Part shown: positions 41,752 to 52,123 of the stretch, piece after piece
How the letters are laid out: the number at the start of each line of letters is the position of its first letter
Numbering within the stretch: position 1 is the first letter of the stretch
DNA from: Streptomyces sp. NBC_01481
Lineage (GTDB): Bacteria; Actinomycetota; Actinomycetes; Streptomycetales; Streptomycetaceae
Length of the DNA stretch: 64,000 nt
Assembly: GCF_026339995.1 (NCBI RefSeq)
Contig: NZ_JAPEPT010000004.1
Coordinates: 248,001 to 312,000, forward strand
Direction: 5' to 3'
Notes under the pieces: model-generated
Databases searched by the model: none
What the model saw: only the letters and a program-made list of their open reading frames with translations
Told to the model about the DNA's origin: nothing
Translations under genes and position numbers: made by a program

Positions 41752-42648
41752 GTGCACCTGCTGCTGCCGGTCCTCTTCGCCCTCTGCGCGGCACTCAGCA
41801 ACGCGGTCGCCACCGTGCTCCAGCGCAAGGCGGCCCTCACCGTGCCTCGCTCCGAGGGCCTGCGCGCGGGGCTGATGCTCGATCTGCTCAAGCGTCCCGT
41901 CTGGCTGGCCGGAATCCTTGCCGTCATCGCGGCCGCCGTCTGCCAGGCGCTGGCGCTGGTGACCGGGCCACTGACGATCGTTCAGCCGCTGTTCGTCCTG
42001 GAGCTGCCGCTCACCCTGATTGTCGCCTCGCTGCTGATGCGGCGGCACCTTCCGCGCGTCGGCTGGGTGGCGGTGGCCGGTGTGGTGGCGGGTCTGGCTG
42101 TCGCCCTCGCCGCGGCGTCCCCCACGGGCAACCGCACCCACGTGGCGCTGGATCGCTGGGTCCCCGCGCTCGCGGCGTGCGTGGGACTGGTCGTCGTCCT
42201 CGCCCTGGCGGCACTGAAACGCCCCGAGGGCCGGGCACGTGCCGCCTGCTTCGGCGCGGCGACCGCCATCAGCTACGCGCTGACCGCGGCTCTCATGAAG
42301 GCGGCGATGCACATCCTGGACGACGAGGGGATCGTGGCGTTCTTCACCGCATGGCAGACCTACGCCTTCGCGGCGGTCGGCGGGGGAGCGCTCTTCCTGC
42401 TGGAGAACGCGATGCAGTCGGGCCCCCTGGTCGCCTCCCAGCCCGCACTGACCCTCGGCGACGCGACGGTGAGCCTGGCCCTCGGTATCACTCTGTACGA
42501 GGAACATGTCCGCTCCGGCTGGTGGCTGCTCCCGCAACTGTTCGGCGTCGTCATGATCGCCACGGGTGTGTTCGCGCTCGCCCGGATCCCGCTGACCCGG
42601 TCGGTGGTGTCCCCCGACGAGCCGCAGCGAGTCGGAGACGCGCCGTGA
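41752..42648 (+). CDS. DMT superfamily transporter (EamA-like)
   Basis: 298 aa from a GTG, 19 bp after the NTF2-like gene. Nine to ten hydrophobic helices run along the length in two halves, with the characteristic first-half ending ALVTGPLTIVQPLFVLELPL and second-half ALTLGDATVSLALGITLYEE. The family exports small metabolites; the substrate cannot be predicted. Confidence 0.85.
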   Translation: MHLLLPVLFALCAALSNAVATVLQRKAALTVPRSEGLRAGLMLDLLKRPVWLAGILAVIAAAVCQALALVTGPLTIVQPLFVLELPLTLIVASLLMRRHLPRVGWVAVAGVVAGLAVALAAASPTGNRTHVALDRWVPALAACVGLVVVLALAALKRPEGRARAACFGAATAISYALTAALMKAAMHILDDEGIVAFFTAWQTYAFAAVGGGALFLLENAMQSGPLVASQPALTLGDATVSLALGITLYEEHVRSGWWLLPQLFGVVMIATGVFALARIPLTRSVVSPDEPQRVGDAP

Positions 42649-42745
42649 GCGCCCGCACATCAATGCGTACGGGAGTGCCCACCCGGTTGTGCCCGTCGCG
42701 GGCAAGGCGGATTCTGGAGGCAATGAACCGGGCTGGTGTGGCGCT

Positions 42746-45157
42746 GTGACCGCATGGGGTGCGGCGCAGAGTGCCGATTTCCGTGGTCCGCTCGATGTCG
42801 CCAGGGCTGCCACGGTGGTTCTTGATGCGCAGGACACGGTCATCGGATGGAGCCGCACGGCCGAGGAACTCTTCGGATACGCGCAGGACGAGATCATCGG
42901 AAAGCCCCTGGACACCTTCCTGCCGCCCCGGCAGTCCTCCGGGCTCACTGCGGCCGACGAGCCGGGTTCGGCCCTGGGTGCCCCGCTGAGCGGCGGCGAG
43001 ATCCGCGTCGCCCAGCACAGTGACGGCCGCTCGCTGCTCGTGGCCACGGCGGTGAGTTCCCTGCCCGGCAGCGGCACGGCGGCCCATGTCCTCGTCGCGA
43101 CGGCACTGGAGAGTCTGCGGCTGTGGGAGTCCCGGCTGGCGCTGCTGCACGGGCTGGCCACCCAGTCGCCCGTCGGCCTGGGCATCTATGACACCGACCT
43201 GCGGCTGACATGGTGCAACGCCGCCTACGAGCGGGAGATCGGGCTGCCGTTCGCCGAGTTCCGCGGTCTGCGGGCCGACGAGCTGTACTCCGAGGGAAGC
43301 TTCTTGACCGAGAGCTACCCGAACACCCTCGACGCGGTCATGAACCACGTGCTCGACACCGGTGAGCCGATCCTCGACCTGCACTTCCGCGGCCACCCGC
43401 CCAGCGATCCAGACGTCGAGCACCTTTGGTCGTGCTCCTACTACCGGCTGCAGGACGCGGACGGGCATGTCTTCGGGGTCTGCGAGGACGCGTTCGACAT
43501 CACCGATCGCTACGAGGCGCAGAAGCGGCTGGCCCTTCTCGTCGAGGCCGGCCGTGGAATCGGCACCGTCCTCGACGTGATGGTGACCGCGGAGGAGATC
43601 GCCGAGGTGGCAGTCCCGGAATTCGCCGACGCAGTGACGGTCGACCTCGTCGAGGAAGTGGTGGAGGGCGAAGTGCTGGGCGCCGGTGGCCCGGCTGGGG
43701 GCGTTCTCGTACGGGTCGCTTCGCGATCGGCCACGGCGACCGGGATGAGCGAGCCGGACGAGTCGGAGAAACCGAATCCGCCTTCCCCTGTCGACTACCC
43801 GCCGGGTTCCCCGCAGCTGCGCAGCCTCTCCTCGGGCGGGCTCGTGCTCGCGGACGACACCTTGGTCGTTCCGTTGCGAGCCGGCGGCAGCCCGCTGGGA
43901 CTGGTCACTTTCCGGCGCGCACCGTCGGTCACCTTCGACAACGGCGAGATAGCTCTCGCCGACGAACTGGCAGCCCGTACAGCGGTGTCCATCGACAACG
44001 CGCGACGCTACTCCCGTGAACGGGCGGCCTCACTCGCCCTCCAGCGCCAACTGCTGCCGCGCCACCTGCCGCAGCAGACAGCGGTCGACCTGGCCTACCG
44101 CTATCTGCCCACCGACGATGTGACTGGGGTGGGCGGCGACTGGTTCGACGTCATCGCACTGTCCGGAACCCGGGTCGGGCTCGTCGTGGGCGATGTGGTC
44201 GGCCATGGCCTGCAGGCGGCGGCGACCATGGGCCGACTGCGCACGACCGTACGCGCGCTCGCCCAACTGGACTTGTCCCCCGACGAGTTGCTCACCCGGC
44301 TCGACGATCTGGTGGGCCAGTCGGCAGAGGATCTGATGGACGCGGTGGGTCCGCCCGTCGAGCCGCGCGAGGACGACGCCACCGGGGCGACCTGTCTCTA
44401 CGCCGTTTACGATCCGGTCTCGCGCCGCTGCACCATGGCCCGGGCGGGGCATCTGCCACCGGCGGTCGTGGACCCCGAGGGCCGCCTGTCCTTTCCTGAC
44501 CTTCCGGCCGGTCCGCCGCTGGGGCTCGGCGGTCTGCCGTTCGAGTCGAAGGAGCTCGAGCTGCCGGTGGGCAGTCTCATCGCCATGTTCACCGACGGCC
44601 TGGTCGAAACCCGCGGCCGCGACATCGATCAGGGCCTGAACATCCTGGGGCGGGTGCTCGGCGACCGCGGCAGGTCGCTGGAAGAGCTGTGCGACCGCGC
44701 TCTGTCGGAACTCCTGCCGTACGGCACGACCGCCGACGACACGGCACTGCTGCTCGTACGCACCCGGGAACTCGACCCCGGACACGTGGCCCACTGGGAA
44801 CTGCCCGCCGAACCGGTCGCGGTGGGCCACGCCAGGGAACTGGCTACCGGTCAGCTGCGCGAATGGGACCTGGAAGAGCTGACGTTCTCGACCGAACTCG
44901 TCGTGAGCGAGCTGGTCACCAACGCCGTCAGGCACGCCGCTGGGCCGTTGCAACTGCGCCTCATCCGCGACCGCACGCTCCTGTGCGAGGTCGCGGACGC
45001 CGGCCACACCTCGCCACATCTGCGCCACAGCGAGGAGGAGGACGAGGGCGGGCGTGGCCTGTTCATCGTCGCGCAGCTGGTTCACCGATGGGGCACCCGG
45101 TACACCGAGTCCGGGAAGACGATCTGGACGGAACAGGTCTTCCCCTCGGCGGAATGA
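42746..45157 (+). CDS. PAS-GAF-SpoIIE phosphatase with anti-sigma-type kinase domain
   Basis: About 803 aa from a GTG at 42746; the open frame extends to a GTG at 42689. Domains in order: PAS (about 10-100, WSRTAEELFGYAQDEIIGKPLD), second PAS (about 120-240, GIYDTDLRLTWCNAAYEREIG), GAF (about 255-410), PP2C/SpoIIE phosphatase (about 420-640, with GVGGDWFDVIAL and VVGDVVGHGLQAAATMGR giving the metal-binding aspartates) and a C-terminal HATPase of the RsbW type (ELVTNAVRHA). Such proteins switch partner anti-sigma-factor antagonists in stress and development. An 8-codon frame (42723-42749) ends on its start as GTGA. Confidence 0.9.
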   Translation: MTAWGAAQSADFRGPLDVARAATVVLDAQDTVIGWSRTAEELFGYAQDEIIGKPLDTFLPPRQSSGLTAADEPGSALGAPLSGGEIRVAQHSDGRSLLVATAVSSLPGSGTAAHVLVATALESLRLWESRLALLHGLATQSPVGLGIYDTDLRLTWCNAAYEREIGLPFAEFRGLRADELYSEGSFLTESYPNTLDAVMNHVLDTGEPILDLHFRGHPPSDPDVEHLWSCSYYRLQDADGHVFGVCEDAFDITDRYEAQKRLALLVEAGRGIGTVLDVMVTAEEIAEVAVPEFADAVTVDLVEEVVEGEVLGAGGPAGGVLVRVASRSATATGMSEPDESEKPNPPSPVDYPPGSPQLRSLSSGGLVLADDTLVVPLRAGGSPLGLVTFRRAPSVTFDNGEIALADELAARTAVSIDNARRYSRERAASLALQRQLLPRHLPQQTAVDLAYRYLPTDDVTGVGGDWFDVIALSGTRVGLVVGDVVGHGLQAAATMGRLRTTVRALAQLDLSPDELLTRLDDLVGQSAEDLMDAVGPPVEPREDDATGATCLYAVYDPVSRRCTMARAGHLPPAVVDPEGRLSFPDLPAGPPLGLGGLPFESKELELPVGSLIAMFTDGLVETRGRDIDQGLNILGRVLGDRGRSLEELCDRALSELLPYGTTADDTALLLVRTRELDPGHVAHWELPAEPVAVGHARELATGQLREWDLEELTFSTELVVSELVTNAVRHAAGPLQLRLIRDRTLLCEVADAGHTSPHLRHSEEEDEGGRGLFIVAQLVHRWGTRYTESGKTIWTEQVFPSAE

Positions 45158-45230
45158 CGGTCCGCGACGGCGGCCCGGACGTCCCGCGCGGCGCGCTGAG
45201 CTGTTACGCCGGGCCGGACCCTAGCACGGA

Positions 45231-45884
45231 TCAGTCCAGGGTGCGCGGCCCGTAGAGGGCGGCAGCGGCCCCGGTGGCCAGGGCCCAGTAGCGGTCGCCG
45301 AAAGACCAGTGCCACCATTCCGTGGGGTAGTTGACCAGGCCCGCACCCGTCAGTGCGCCGCCAAGGATGTCCCGGTTGGCACGGGCGTCGTCCGGGATGT
45401 TGGCGGCATGCGTATAGCAGGCGCCGTCGCTCTCCTCGGGGCTCGCGTTCATCCGGGTCCCCAGGTCCAGTTCACGGCCGTCGGCATGCGCAAGCGTCAG
45501 GTCGACGGCCGCACCGGCGCTGTGCGGGGCGATCTCGGGCGGGGACACATAGCGGCTCGCCGCGGAGTGGACCTGGCCATCGGACCAGTCGGGACGGTCG
45601 GCTCGTAGCTCGTCCGCGTACTGCTCGAAGTACCGGCGCTGCAGCGAAGGCGGCCGGTAGCCCTCGACGAACAGCAGCCGCAGACCGGGCGGAAGCAGTG
45701 TCTGAGCCGTGAGCAGACGATCGTAGACGCCCTCCCGCAGCCGGGCGAAGGCGCCCGAGGGATCCTCCTTCCTGGCATCGACCAGCAGGGAACCGCCATG
45801 GCGGACGTCCACGAGGCGCTCCCCGCACTCCTGGACAGGCAGGGCCACGATCTTCGGGTCCGACATCAAGATGATCTCGCTCAT
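45231..45884 (-). CDS. VanX-like D-Ala-D-Ala dipeptidase (peptidase M15D)
   Basis: 217 aa from the ATG at 45884. Zinc ligands and catalytic residues are visible: APHSAGAAVDLTL (HxxxxxxD) and TEWWHWSFG (catalytic Glu and third ligand). RLLFVEGYRPPSLQRRYF and GTRMNASPEESD are the usual VanX flanks. It cleaves D-alanyl-D-alanine. No vanH or vanA homologue is adjacent, so a role in cell-wall turnover rather than glycopeptide resistance is inferred. It is divergent from a methyltransferase with only 15 bp between the start codons. Confidence 0.88.
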   Translation of the reverse strand: MSEIILMSDPKIVALPVQECGERLVDVRHGGSLLVDARKEDPSGAFARLREGVYDRLLTAQTLLPPGLRLLFVEGYRPPSLQRRYFEQYADELRADRPDWSDGQVHSAASRYVSPPEIAPHSAGAAVDLTLAHADGRELDLGTRMNASPEESDGACYTHAANIPDDARANRDILGGALTGAGLVNYPTEWWHWSFGDRYWALATGAAAALYGPRTLD

Positions 45885-45899
45885 GACCTGCACCTTAGG

Positions 45900-46715
45900 A
45901 TGACGGCCGTGACTGTGTTCGACGATGCGGAGCGCCGGACCTGGGCCGGGCGGGCCGAGGCGTACGCGGCCAGTTTCGCGGGGCTCTGCGCCTACCCGGT
46001 GCCCATGCTGCTCGACGCCGCGGAAGTCCGGGCGGGTACCCGCGTGCTGGACATCGGGACCGGCACCGGAACCGTCGCCAGAGCCGCGGCCGGGCGCGGA
46101 GCGAAGGTAACGGCCGTGGACGCCGAGCCCGGCATGGTCGCTCTGGCCGCGCGGGTCGCACCGGGCGCGAATGTACGAGTCGCCGTACTGCCCGATCTCC
46201 CCTTCGCCGACGGCGAGTTCGACGCCGTCGTGGGCAACTTCGTGCTCAACCACGTGGGACAGCCACACGTGGCCCTGACCGAACTGCGCCGGGTGACCCG
46301 ACCGGGAGGGCGTGTCGCGCTGACGATCTGGACCGCCCCCACCGCCGCCGGACAGGCTTTGTTCGGACGCGCTCTTCAGGCGGCGGGGGTCTCCCGGCCG
46401 GCCCATCTGCCTGTTCTGGCCCCGGAGGACAACTTTGAGCGGACGGCCGGTGGGCTGGCCGGGCTGCTCGGCGCCGCGGGCTTCGCGGACGCTGCCTGTC
46501 GGACACTCGCCTGGAACCACCGGGCAACCGCCGAGGAGTGGTGGAGCGGACCGGCCGCTGGGGTGGCGTCGATCGGGCAGGTCGTGGTGAGTCAGACCGC
46601 CGAGGTGGTGGCGGAGATCAAGCGGCACTACGACTCGATCAGTGCCGAGTTCGCCGGACCGGGCGGTGTGCTGGCTCTGCCCCAACTCGCCTTGCTGGGT
46701 TACGGACAAGTCTGA
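45900..46715 (+). CDS. SAM-dependent methyltransferase
   Basis: 271 aa from the ATG at 45900 (a GTG at 45909 is an alternative with better spacing from TTAGGA). Class I methyltransferase motifs: RVLDIGTGTGTVARAAAGRG (motif I), VTAVDAEPGMV (motif II), FDAVVGNFVLNHV and PGGRVALTIW. The substrate is not predictable. It shares a very short divergent interval with the VanX-like gene. Confidence 0.85.
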   Translation: MTAVTVFDDAERRTWAGRAEAYAASFAGLCAYPVPMLLDAAEVRAGTRVLDIGTGTGTVARAAAGRGAKVTAVDAEPGMVALAARVAPGANVRVAVLPDLPFADGEFDAVVGNFVLNHVGQPHVALTELRRVTRPGGRVALTIWTAPTAAGQALFGRALQAAGVSRPAHLPVLAPEDNFERTAGGLAGLLGAAGFADAACRTLAWNHRATAEEWWSGPAAGVASIGQVVVSQTAEVVAEIKRHYDSISAEFAGPGGVLALPQLALLGYGQV

Positions 46716-46835
46716 TCCACGATGCCACCGGCGGCCGGAGGTCAGTCGGTCCCCGCGCCCGCCAGTTCGGCGACCACCGCGGCTTGACCCGACGGCTATA
46801 CCCCGTCGACCGGGTGTGAGGGCAGCGCTGTCGAC

Positions 46836-47138
46836 CTATGTCACCGCGTCCGACCAGCCGTAAGGCGGCCCTGCGCGCCCTGTCCCCGGACCCGCGCCCA
46901 CTGCCTCCAGGTCCCGGTCCGCCGCACGCATCAGCTTCCCGGCGATGTCCCGCATGGCCCGGCTCGCCGCGAGTTCGTCGCCGATCGCCGGCACGTCCAC
47001 GTCCTGGGGATTGCAGTGGGCCACCCCATGGCCGGTGAGCGTCGTGGTGCCCGTGTCCAGCACCGCGCGGGCCTTCGTCTTGCCGTCCTCCTCGGACAGA
47101 TAGACGCTGACCTTCCACTCCAGTGTCCGATGAGTCAT
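46836..47138 (-). CDS. DUF1876 (Rv1738/Rv2632c-like) protein, copy 2
   Basis: 100 aa, ATG with a strong GAGGAGGT site. EWKVSVYLSEEDGKTKARAVLDTG, LTGHGVAHC and VDVPAIGDELAASRAMRDIAGKL align along the whole length with copy 1 at 14923 (clear paralogues); the C-terminus here is PPYGWSDAVT, versus PPYAWTTAL in copy 1. It probably binds ribosomes or RNA under stress, from the Rv1738 structure. It shares a 24-bp upstream block with copy 1, so co-regulation is likely. Confidence 0.88.
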   Translation of the reverse strand: MTHRTLEWKVSVYLSEEDGKTKARAVLDTGTTTLTGHGVAHCNPQDVDVPAIGDELAASRAMRDIAGKLMRAADRDLEAVGAGPGTGRAGPPYGWSDAVT

Positions 47139-47181
47139 CGCGCACCTCCTCGCCCGCGGCCGCGGAGCCGCCGCGACGCAG

Positions 47182-47205
47182 TCCTGCCTTCAGGATCCAC
47201 CCACC
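47182..47205. promoter_or_regulatory. Upstream block shared by both DUF1876 genes (copy 2)
   Basis: TCCTGCCTTCAGGATCCACC plus four bases matches 15281-15304 in 21 of 24 positions, including the CCTG-N4-CAGG dyad. It lies 43 bp before the start codon. Confidence 0.55.
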
Positions 47206-47363
47206 TGTTCCCGGTCGCGCGCCGCCCCCTGGCCATACGGGGGATCTCCGTCCACGACACGCCGCATCGCGGCTGGCAACGGCAGGTGAGGGGCTACCTT
47301 CGCCCGACGAAGGCGCTGCGCGGGGTGACTAGGCACCCGGTGACCGCCGGGTCCGGGAGGTGA

Positions 47364-48698
47364 ATGGTGGGGCGCACGAACGGACAGGCCCGTCCGGTAC
47401 GGGTGCGCGGCAAGGCATCGCCGCGAACCGCCGGCCGTCGTGCCGGGCAACGGCTGCGGTGCCTCGTCGCGCTGTCGCTGCTGGCCGGGCTGCTGACGTC
47501 CTGCGGCTCAGAGGAATCCGGCGGCCCGGTCAGCCTGAACTGGTACAACTTCCCTGACGACTCGGGCGCCCTGGCCAGTGCGGCGAGCAACTGCAGCCGC
47601 GACTCGGGCGGGCGCTACACCATCTCGTACCAAAAGCTCCCGCGCGCCGCGGACGGCCAGCGTCAGCAGCTCGTCCGTCGGCTAGCCGCCGAGGACAGCG
47701 CCATGGACATCCTGGGCCTCGATGTCACCTGGGCCGCGGAGTTCGCGGAGGCCAAGTGGATCCTGCCGTGGACGGGCGCCAATCGCCGCAGGGCCACAGT
47801 GGACACCCTCGAAGTGCCGCTGCAGACGGCGACGTGGAAGGGCAGGCTGTACGCCGTCCCGTACAACACCAACACCCAGTTGCTGTGGTACCGAGAGGAT
47901 CTGGTGCCCAAGCCGCCCACGACCTGGGCGGAGATGCTGGCCATGGCCCGCGTCCTCGCCAGGCAGGGCAAGCCCCACTTCGTGGAGATCCAAGGCGCCC
48001 AGTACGAGGGACTGACGGTCTGGTTCAACACGCTCGTGGAGAGCGCGGGCGGCTCGATCCTCAACCGGACGGCCACCGCACCCTCGCTCGGCCCGCCCGC
48101 GGTCCGGGCGGCCACGATCATGCACGACCTGGCGACCTCGCCCGCCGCCGACCCCTCCCTGTCCAACCAGATGGAGGACCAGAACCGGCTGGCCATGGAG
48201 TCGGGAACCGCGGCCTTCGAGCTGAACTACCCGTTCGTCTATCCCTCGATGAAGTCGAACAACCCCGAGCTGTTCAAGAGTTTCCGCTGGGCGCCGTACC
48301 CGGGAGTCGAACCCGGCCGGCCGGCGAAACCGACCATCGGCGGTATCGACCTCGCCATCGGCGCCTATTCGAAGCACCCCGACCTCGCGTTCGAAGCCGC
48401 CCTGTGCCTGCGCAATCGTCAGAACCAGATGACCGCGGCGATCGAAGGCGGACTTCCGCCCACCCTGCGCTCGCTCTACTCCGACAAGGCGTTGATCAAG
48501 AGCTACCCGTTCGCCGCCGACGTGCTCTCGGCCCTTGAGAACGCGAGCACCCGCCCCCAGACCCCCGCCTACCAGAACGTGTCCATCGCGATCTCGCACA
48601 CGCTCTCCCCGCCCTCGGCGATCAATCCCCGAAGCGATGTCGATGAAATCGGCAACCAGATCGAGGACGCCCTCGAGTCCAAGGGGCTGATCCCGTGA
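47364..48698 (+). CDS. Sugar ABC transporter substrate-binding lipoprotein (LpqY-like)
   Basis: 444 aa from the ATG at 47364; a GTG one codon later has better spacing from GGGAGG. It is a lipoprotein: a long basic N-terminus, hydrophobic segment and lipobox LTSCGS. The mature part has MDILGLDVTWAAEFAEAKWI, RLYAVPYNTNTQLLWYREDL, YEGLTVWFNTLVESAGGSIL and FELNYPFVYPSM. The order binding protein-permease-permease-ATPase and the sequence style match mycobacterial LpqY-SugABC, a trehalose importer. The ligand is inferred only. Confidence 0.9.
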   Translation: MVGRTNGQARPVRVRGKASPRTAGRRAGQRLRCLVALSLLAGLLTSCGSEESGGPVSLNWYNFPDDSGALASAASNCSRDSGGRYTISYQKLPRAADGQRQQLVRRLAAEDSAMDILGLDVTWAAEFAEAKWILPWTGANRRRATVDTLEVPLQTATWKGRLYAVPYNTNTQLLWYREDLVPKPPTTWAEMLAMARVLARQGKPHFVEIQGAQYEGLTVWFNTLVESAGGSILNRTATAPSLGPPAVRAATIMHDLATSPAADPSLSNQMEDQNRLAMESGTAAFELNYPFVYPSMKSNNPELFKSFRWAPYPGVEPGRPAKPTIGGIDLAIGAYSKHPDLAFEAALCLRNRQNQMTAAIEGGLPPTLRSLYSDKALIKSYPFAADVLSALENASTRPQTPAYQNVSIAISHTLSPPSAINPRSDVDEIGNQIEDALESKGLIP

Positions 48699-49633
48699 AC
48701 ACCCCGACCTCCGCTACGGCGACGGCCCCGGCCCCCGGCACCACCGAGGCACTGTCCGAGGGCGCACGGCAGGAACGACGGCTGGGCTGGCTGCTGTGCG
48801 CGCCCGCGGTCGTCGTCATGCTCGCCGTCACGGCCTACCCCATCGGCTACGCCATCTATCTGTCCCTGCAGCGCTACGACCTGCGCTTCCCCAACCAGGC
48901 GAAGTGGGTGGGCCTGAGCAACTACGGGGCCGTGCTCTCCTCCGACTTCTGGTGGGAGGCGTTCTGGGTCACTCTGTTCATCACCGCCGTGTCGGTGGCC
49001 GTGGAACTCGTCCTCGGCTTCGCGCTGGCCCTGGTCATGCACCGTGCCATCTTCGGCAGAGGGACGGTGCGTACCGCGATCCTGGTCCCGTACGGCATCG
49101 TCACCGTCGTCGCCGCCTACTCCTGGCAGTACGCATGGACTCCTGACACCGGCTATCTCGCCGCGCTGCTTCCGTCGGGTGAAGCCCCGCTGACCGAGCA
49201 GTGGCCGGCCATCGGGATCATCATCCTCGCCGAGGTCTGGAAGACCACCCCCTTCATGGCCCTGCTCCTGCTGGCCGGACTCGCCCTGGTGCCAGAGGAG
49301 ACGCTGCGCGCCGCCATGGTCGACGGTGCGTCCTCCTGGCAGCGTTTTATTCTGGTTACGGTGCCGTTGATGAAGCCGGCCATCCTGGTCGCCCTGTTGT
49401 TCCGCACCCTGGACGCCTTCCGGATCTTCGACAACATCTACATCCTGACCTCGGGTGCTCACGGCACAGGATCGGTGTCGATTCTCGGCTACGACAACCT
49501 GTTCACGTCACTCAACCTCGGCATCGGATCGGCAATCTCCGTGCTCATCTTCATCTGCGTCGGCCTGATCGCCTTCGGCTTCATCAAACTCTTCGGGGCT
49601 GCCGCCCCCGGTTCAGAGGAGGCGGGCCGCTGA
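48695..49633 (+). CDS. Sugar ABC transporter permease (SugA/MalF type)
   Basis: 312 aa; the GTG overlaps the preceding stop (GTGA). Six helices, starting at about residue 32. VTAYPIGYAIYLSLQRYDLR and the EAA loop LVPEETLRAAMVDGASSWQRF are typical. Unlike the MalF-type gene at 20644 it lacks any domain insertion. Confidence 0.93.
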   Translation: MNTPTSATATAPAPGTTEALSEGARQERRLGWLLCAPAVVVMLAVTAYPIGYAIYLSLQRYDLRFPNQAKWVGLSNYGAVLSSDFWWEAFWVTLFITAVSVAVELVLGFALALVMHRAIFGRGTVRTAILVPYGIVTVVAAYSWQYAWTPDTGYLAALLPSGEAPLTEQWPAIGIIILAEVWKTTPFMALLLLAGLALVPEETLRAAMVDGASSWQRFILVTVPLMKPAILVALLFRTLDAFRIFDNIYILTSGAHGTGSVSILGYDNLFTSLNLGIGSAISVLIFICVGLIAFGFIKLFGAAAPGSEEAGR

Positions 49634-50466
49634 TGGCCAGTGCAGGCAAGAGGCACATCACCGGCTGGGCCATCACCAACATCGTGGTGATCGCCTACGC
49701 ACTGTTCCCGGTCTGGTGGATCGCGGCTCTGTCGTTCAAGGACCCCAGCACCCTCACCGACGGCAACTTCGTCCCCGACAAGTGGACGTGGGAGAACTAC
49801 CGCGGCATCTTCGACACCTCGGAGTTCACCCGTGCCCTGATCAACTCGATCGGTATCGCCCTGATCTCCACGGTGATCGCCGTGGTGCTCGGCACCATGG
49901 CCGCCTATGCCGTGGCGAGGCTTCGCTTCCCCGGCAAGAAGCTGCTGATCGGTATGTCCCTGTTGATCGCGATGTTCCCGCCGATCTCCCTGGTGTCCCC
50001 ACTGTTCAACATCGAGCGCATCATCGGGATCTTCGATACCTGGCCGGGGCTGATCATCCCGTACATGACCTTCTCCCTGCCGCTCGCGATCTACACCCTC
50101 TCGGCGTTCTTCCGGGAGATCCCCTGGGATCTGGAGAAGGCGGCCAAGGTCGACGGGGCAACTGCAGCCCAGGCCTTCCGGCTGGTGATCGCACCCCTGG
50201 CAGCGCCGGGCGTGTTCACCACCGCGATCCTCGTCTTCATCTTCTGCTGGAACGACTTCCTGTTCGCCATCTCCCTGACCTCGACGACCGCGGCCCGCAC
50301 CGTGCCGGCGGCGCTCGCCTTCTTCACCGGGAGCAGCGCGTTCCAGCAGCCCACCGGTTCGATCGCCGCCGCCGCGGTGGTGATCACCATTCCGATCATC
50401 GTCTTCGTGCTGCTGTTCCAGCGGCGCATCGTCGCCGGACTGACGTCCGGGGCCGTCAAGGGCTGA
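49633..50466 (+). CDS. Sugar ABC transporter permease (SugB/MalG type)
   Basis: 277 aa; ATG at 49633 overlaps the preceding TGA by one base (TGATG), with a GAGGAGG site upstream. Six helices; the EAA loop is EIPWDLEKAAKVDGATAAQA, and the ending RRIVAGLTSGAVKG is the usual MalG C-terminus. Confidence 0.93.
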   Translation: MASAGKRHITGWAITNIVVIAYALFPVWWIAALSFKDPSTLTDGNFVPDKWTWENYRGIFDTSEFTRALINSIGIALISTVIAVVLGTMAAYAVARLRFPGKKLLIGMSLLIAMFPPISLVSPLFNIERIIGIFDTWPGLIIPYMTFSLPLAIYTLSAFFREIPWDLEKAAKVDGATAAQAFRLVIAPLAAPGVFTTAILVFIFCWNDFLFAISLTSTTAARTVPAALAFFTGSSAFQQPTGSIAAAAVVITIPIIVFVLLFQRRIVAGLTSGAVKG

Positions 50467-50504
50467 CCGGCAGCAGCCGACCGTCAGGACAAGGAGCAGC
50501 GACC

Positions 50505-51695
<1,191 letters not shown>

Positions 51696-51708
51696 GCCTT
51701 TCGCAATT

Positions 51709-51733
51709 GCCAGCGTGTCATGGCACGCCTGGC
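51709..51733 (+). terminator. Hairpin after the sugar importer operon
   Basis: GCCAGCGTG and CACGCCTGGC pair with one bulged base, 13 bp after the stop codon. It could alternatively belong to the long 5' leader of the cold-shock gene. Confidence 0.5.
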
Positions 51734-51831
51734 AGCGGACGGGTGGGGAACATTTGAGGACCACAGTCGCCATGGGGCTGCGGTCGGCACGTCAAGGACA
51801 TGCCGTGGCAAGCGAACAAGGAATGTGACCA

Positions 51832-52038
51832 ATGGCAACTGGCACGGTGAAGTGGTTCAACGCGGACAAGGGCTTCGGCTTTATCCAGCAGGACGACGGC
51901 GGCCCGGATGTATTCGTCCACTTCTCCGCCATCCAGGCCACCGGCTTCAAGGAGCTGGTTGAGGGAAACAAGGTCGAGTACGAGGTCACGCAGGGCCCCA
52001 AGGGCCCCCAGGCGGAGAACGTCGTCCCGCTGGCCTAG
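51832..52038 (+). CDS. Cold-shock protein (CspA family)
   Basis: 68 aa, the usual length. RNP1 is DKGFGFIQ and RNP2 is VFVHFSAI; the start MATGTVKWFNADKGFGFI and end GPQAENVVPL are canonical. It binds single-stranded RNA and DNA. The gene lies 136 bp after the importer, and the leader may be structured as in other cold-shock genes. Confidence 0.96.
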   Translation: MATGTVKWFNADKGFGFIQQDDGGPDVFVHFSAIQATGFKELVEGNKVEYEVTQGPKGPQAENVVPLA

Positions 52039-52054
52039 GACCCCCACACGAGTG

Positions 52055-52098
52055 AGACACGCTCTGCCCACCGGTGACCCCGAGGGCAGAGCGTGTCT
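52055..52098 (+). terminator. Terminator after the cold-shock gene
   Basis: AGACACGCTCTGCCC and GGGCAGAGCGTGTCT form a perfect 15-bp stem with a 14-nt loop. It ends 25 bp before the next gene's start. Confidence 0.88.
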
Positions 52099-52123
52099 GC
52101 TTCAGCGACCAAGGGATCAGTGC

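Noticed and set aside
45231..45884. Vancomycin resistance cluster
   Set aside because: Only the VanX-like dipeptidase is present; no vanH, vanA, vanR or vanS homologue is adjacent.
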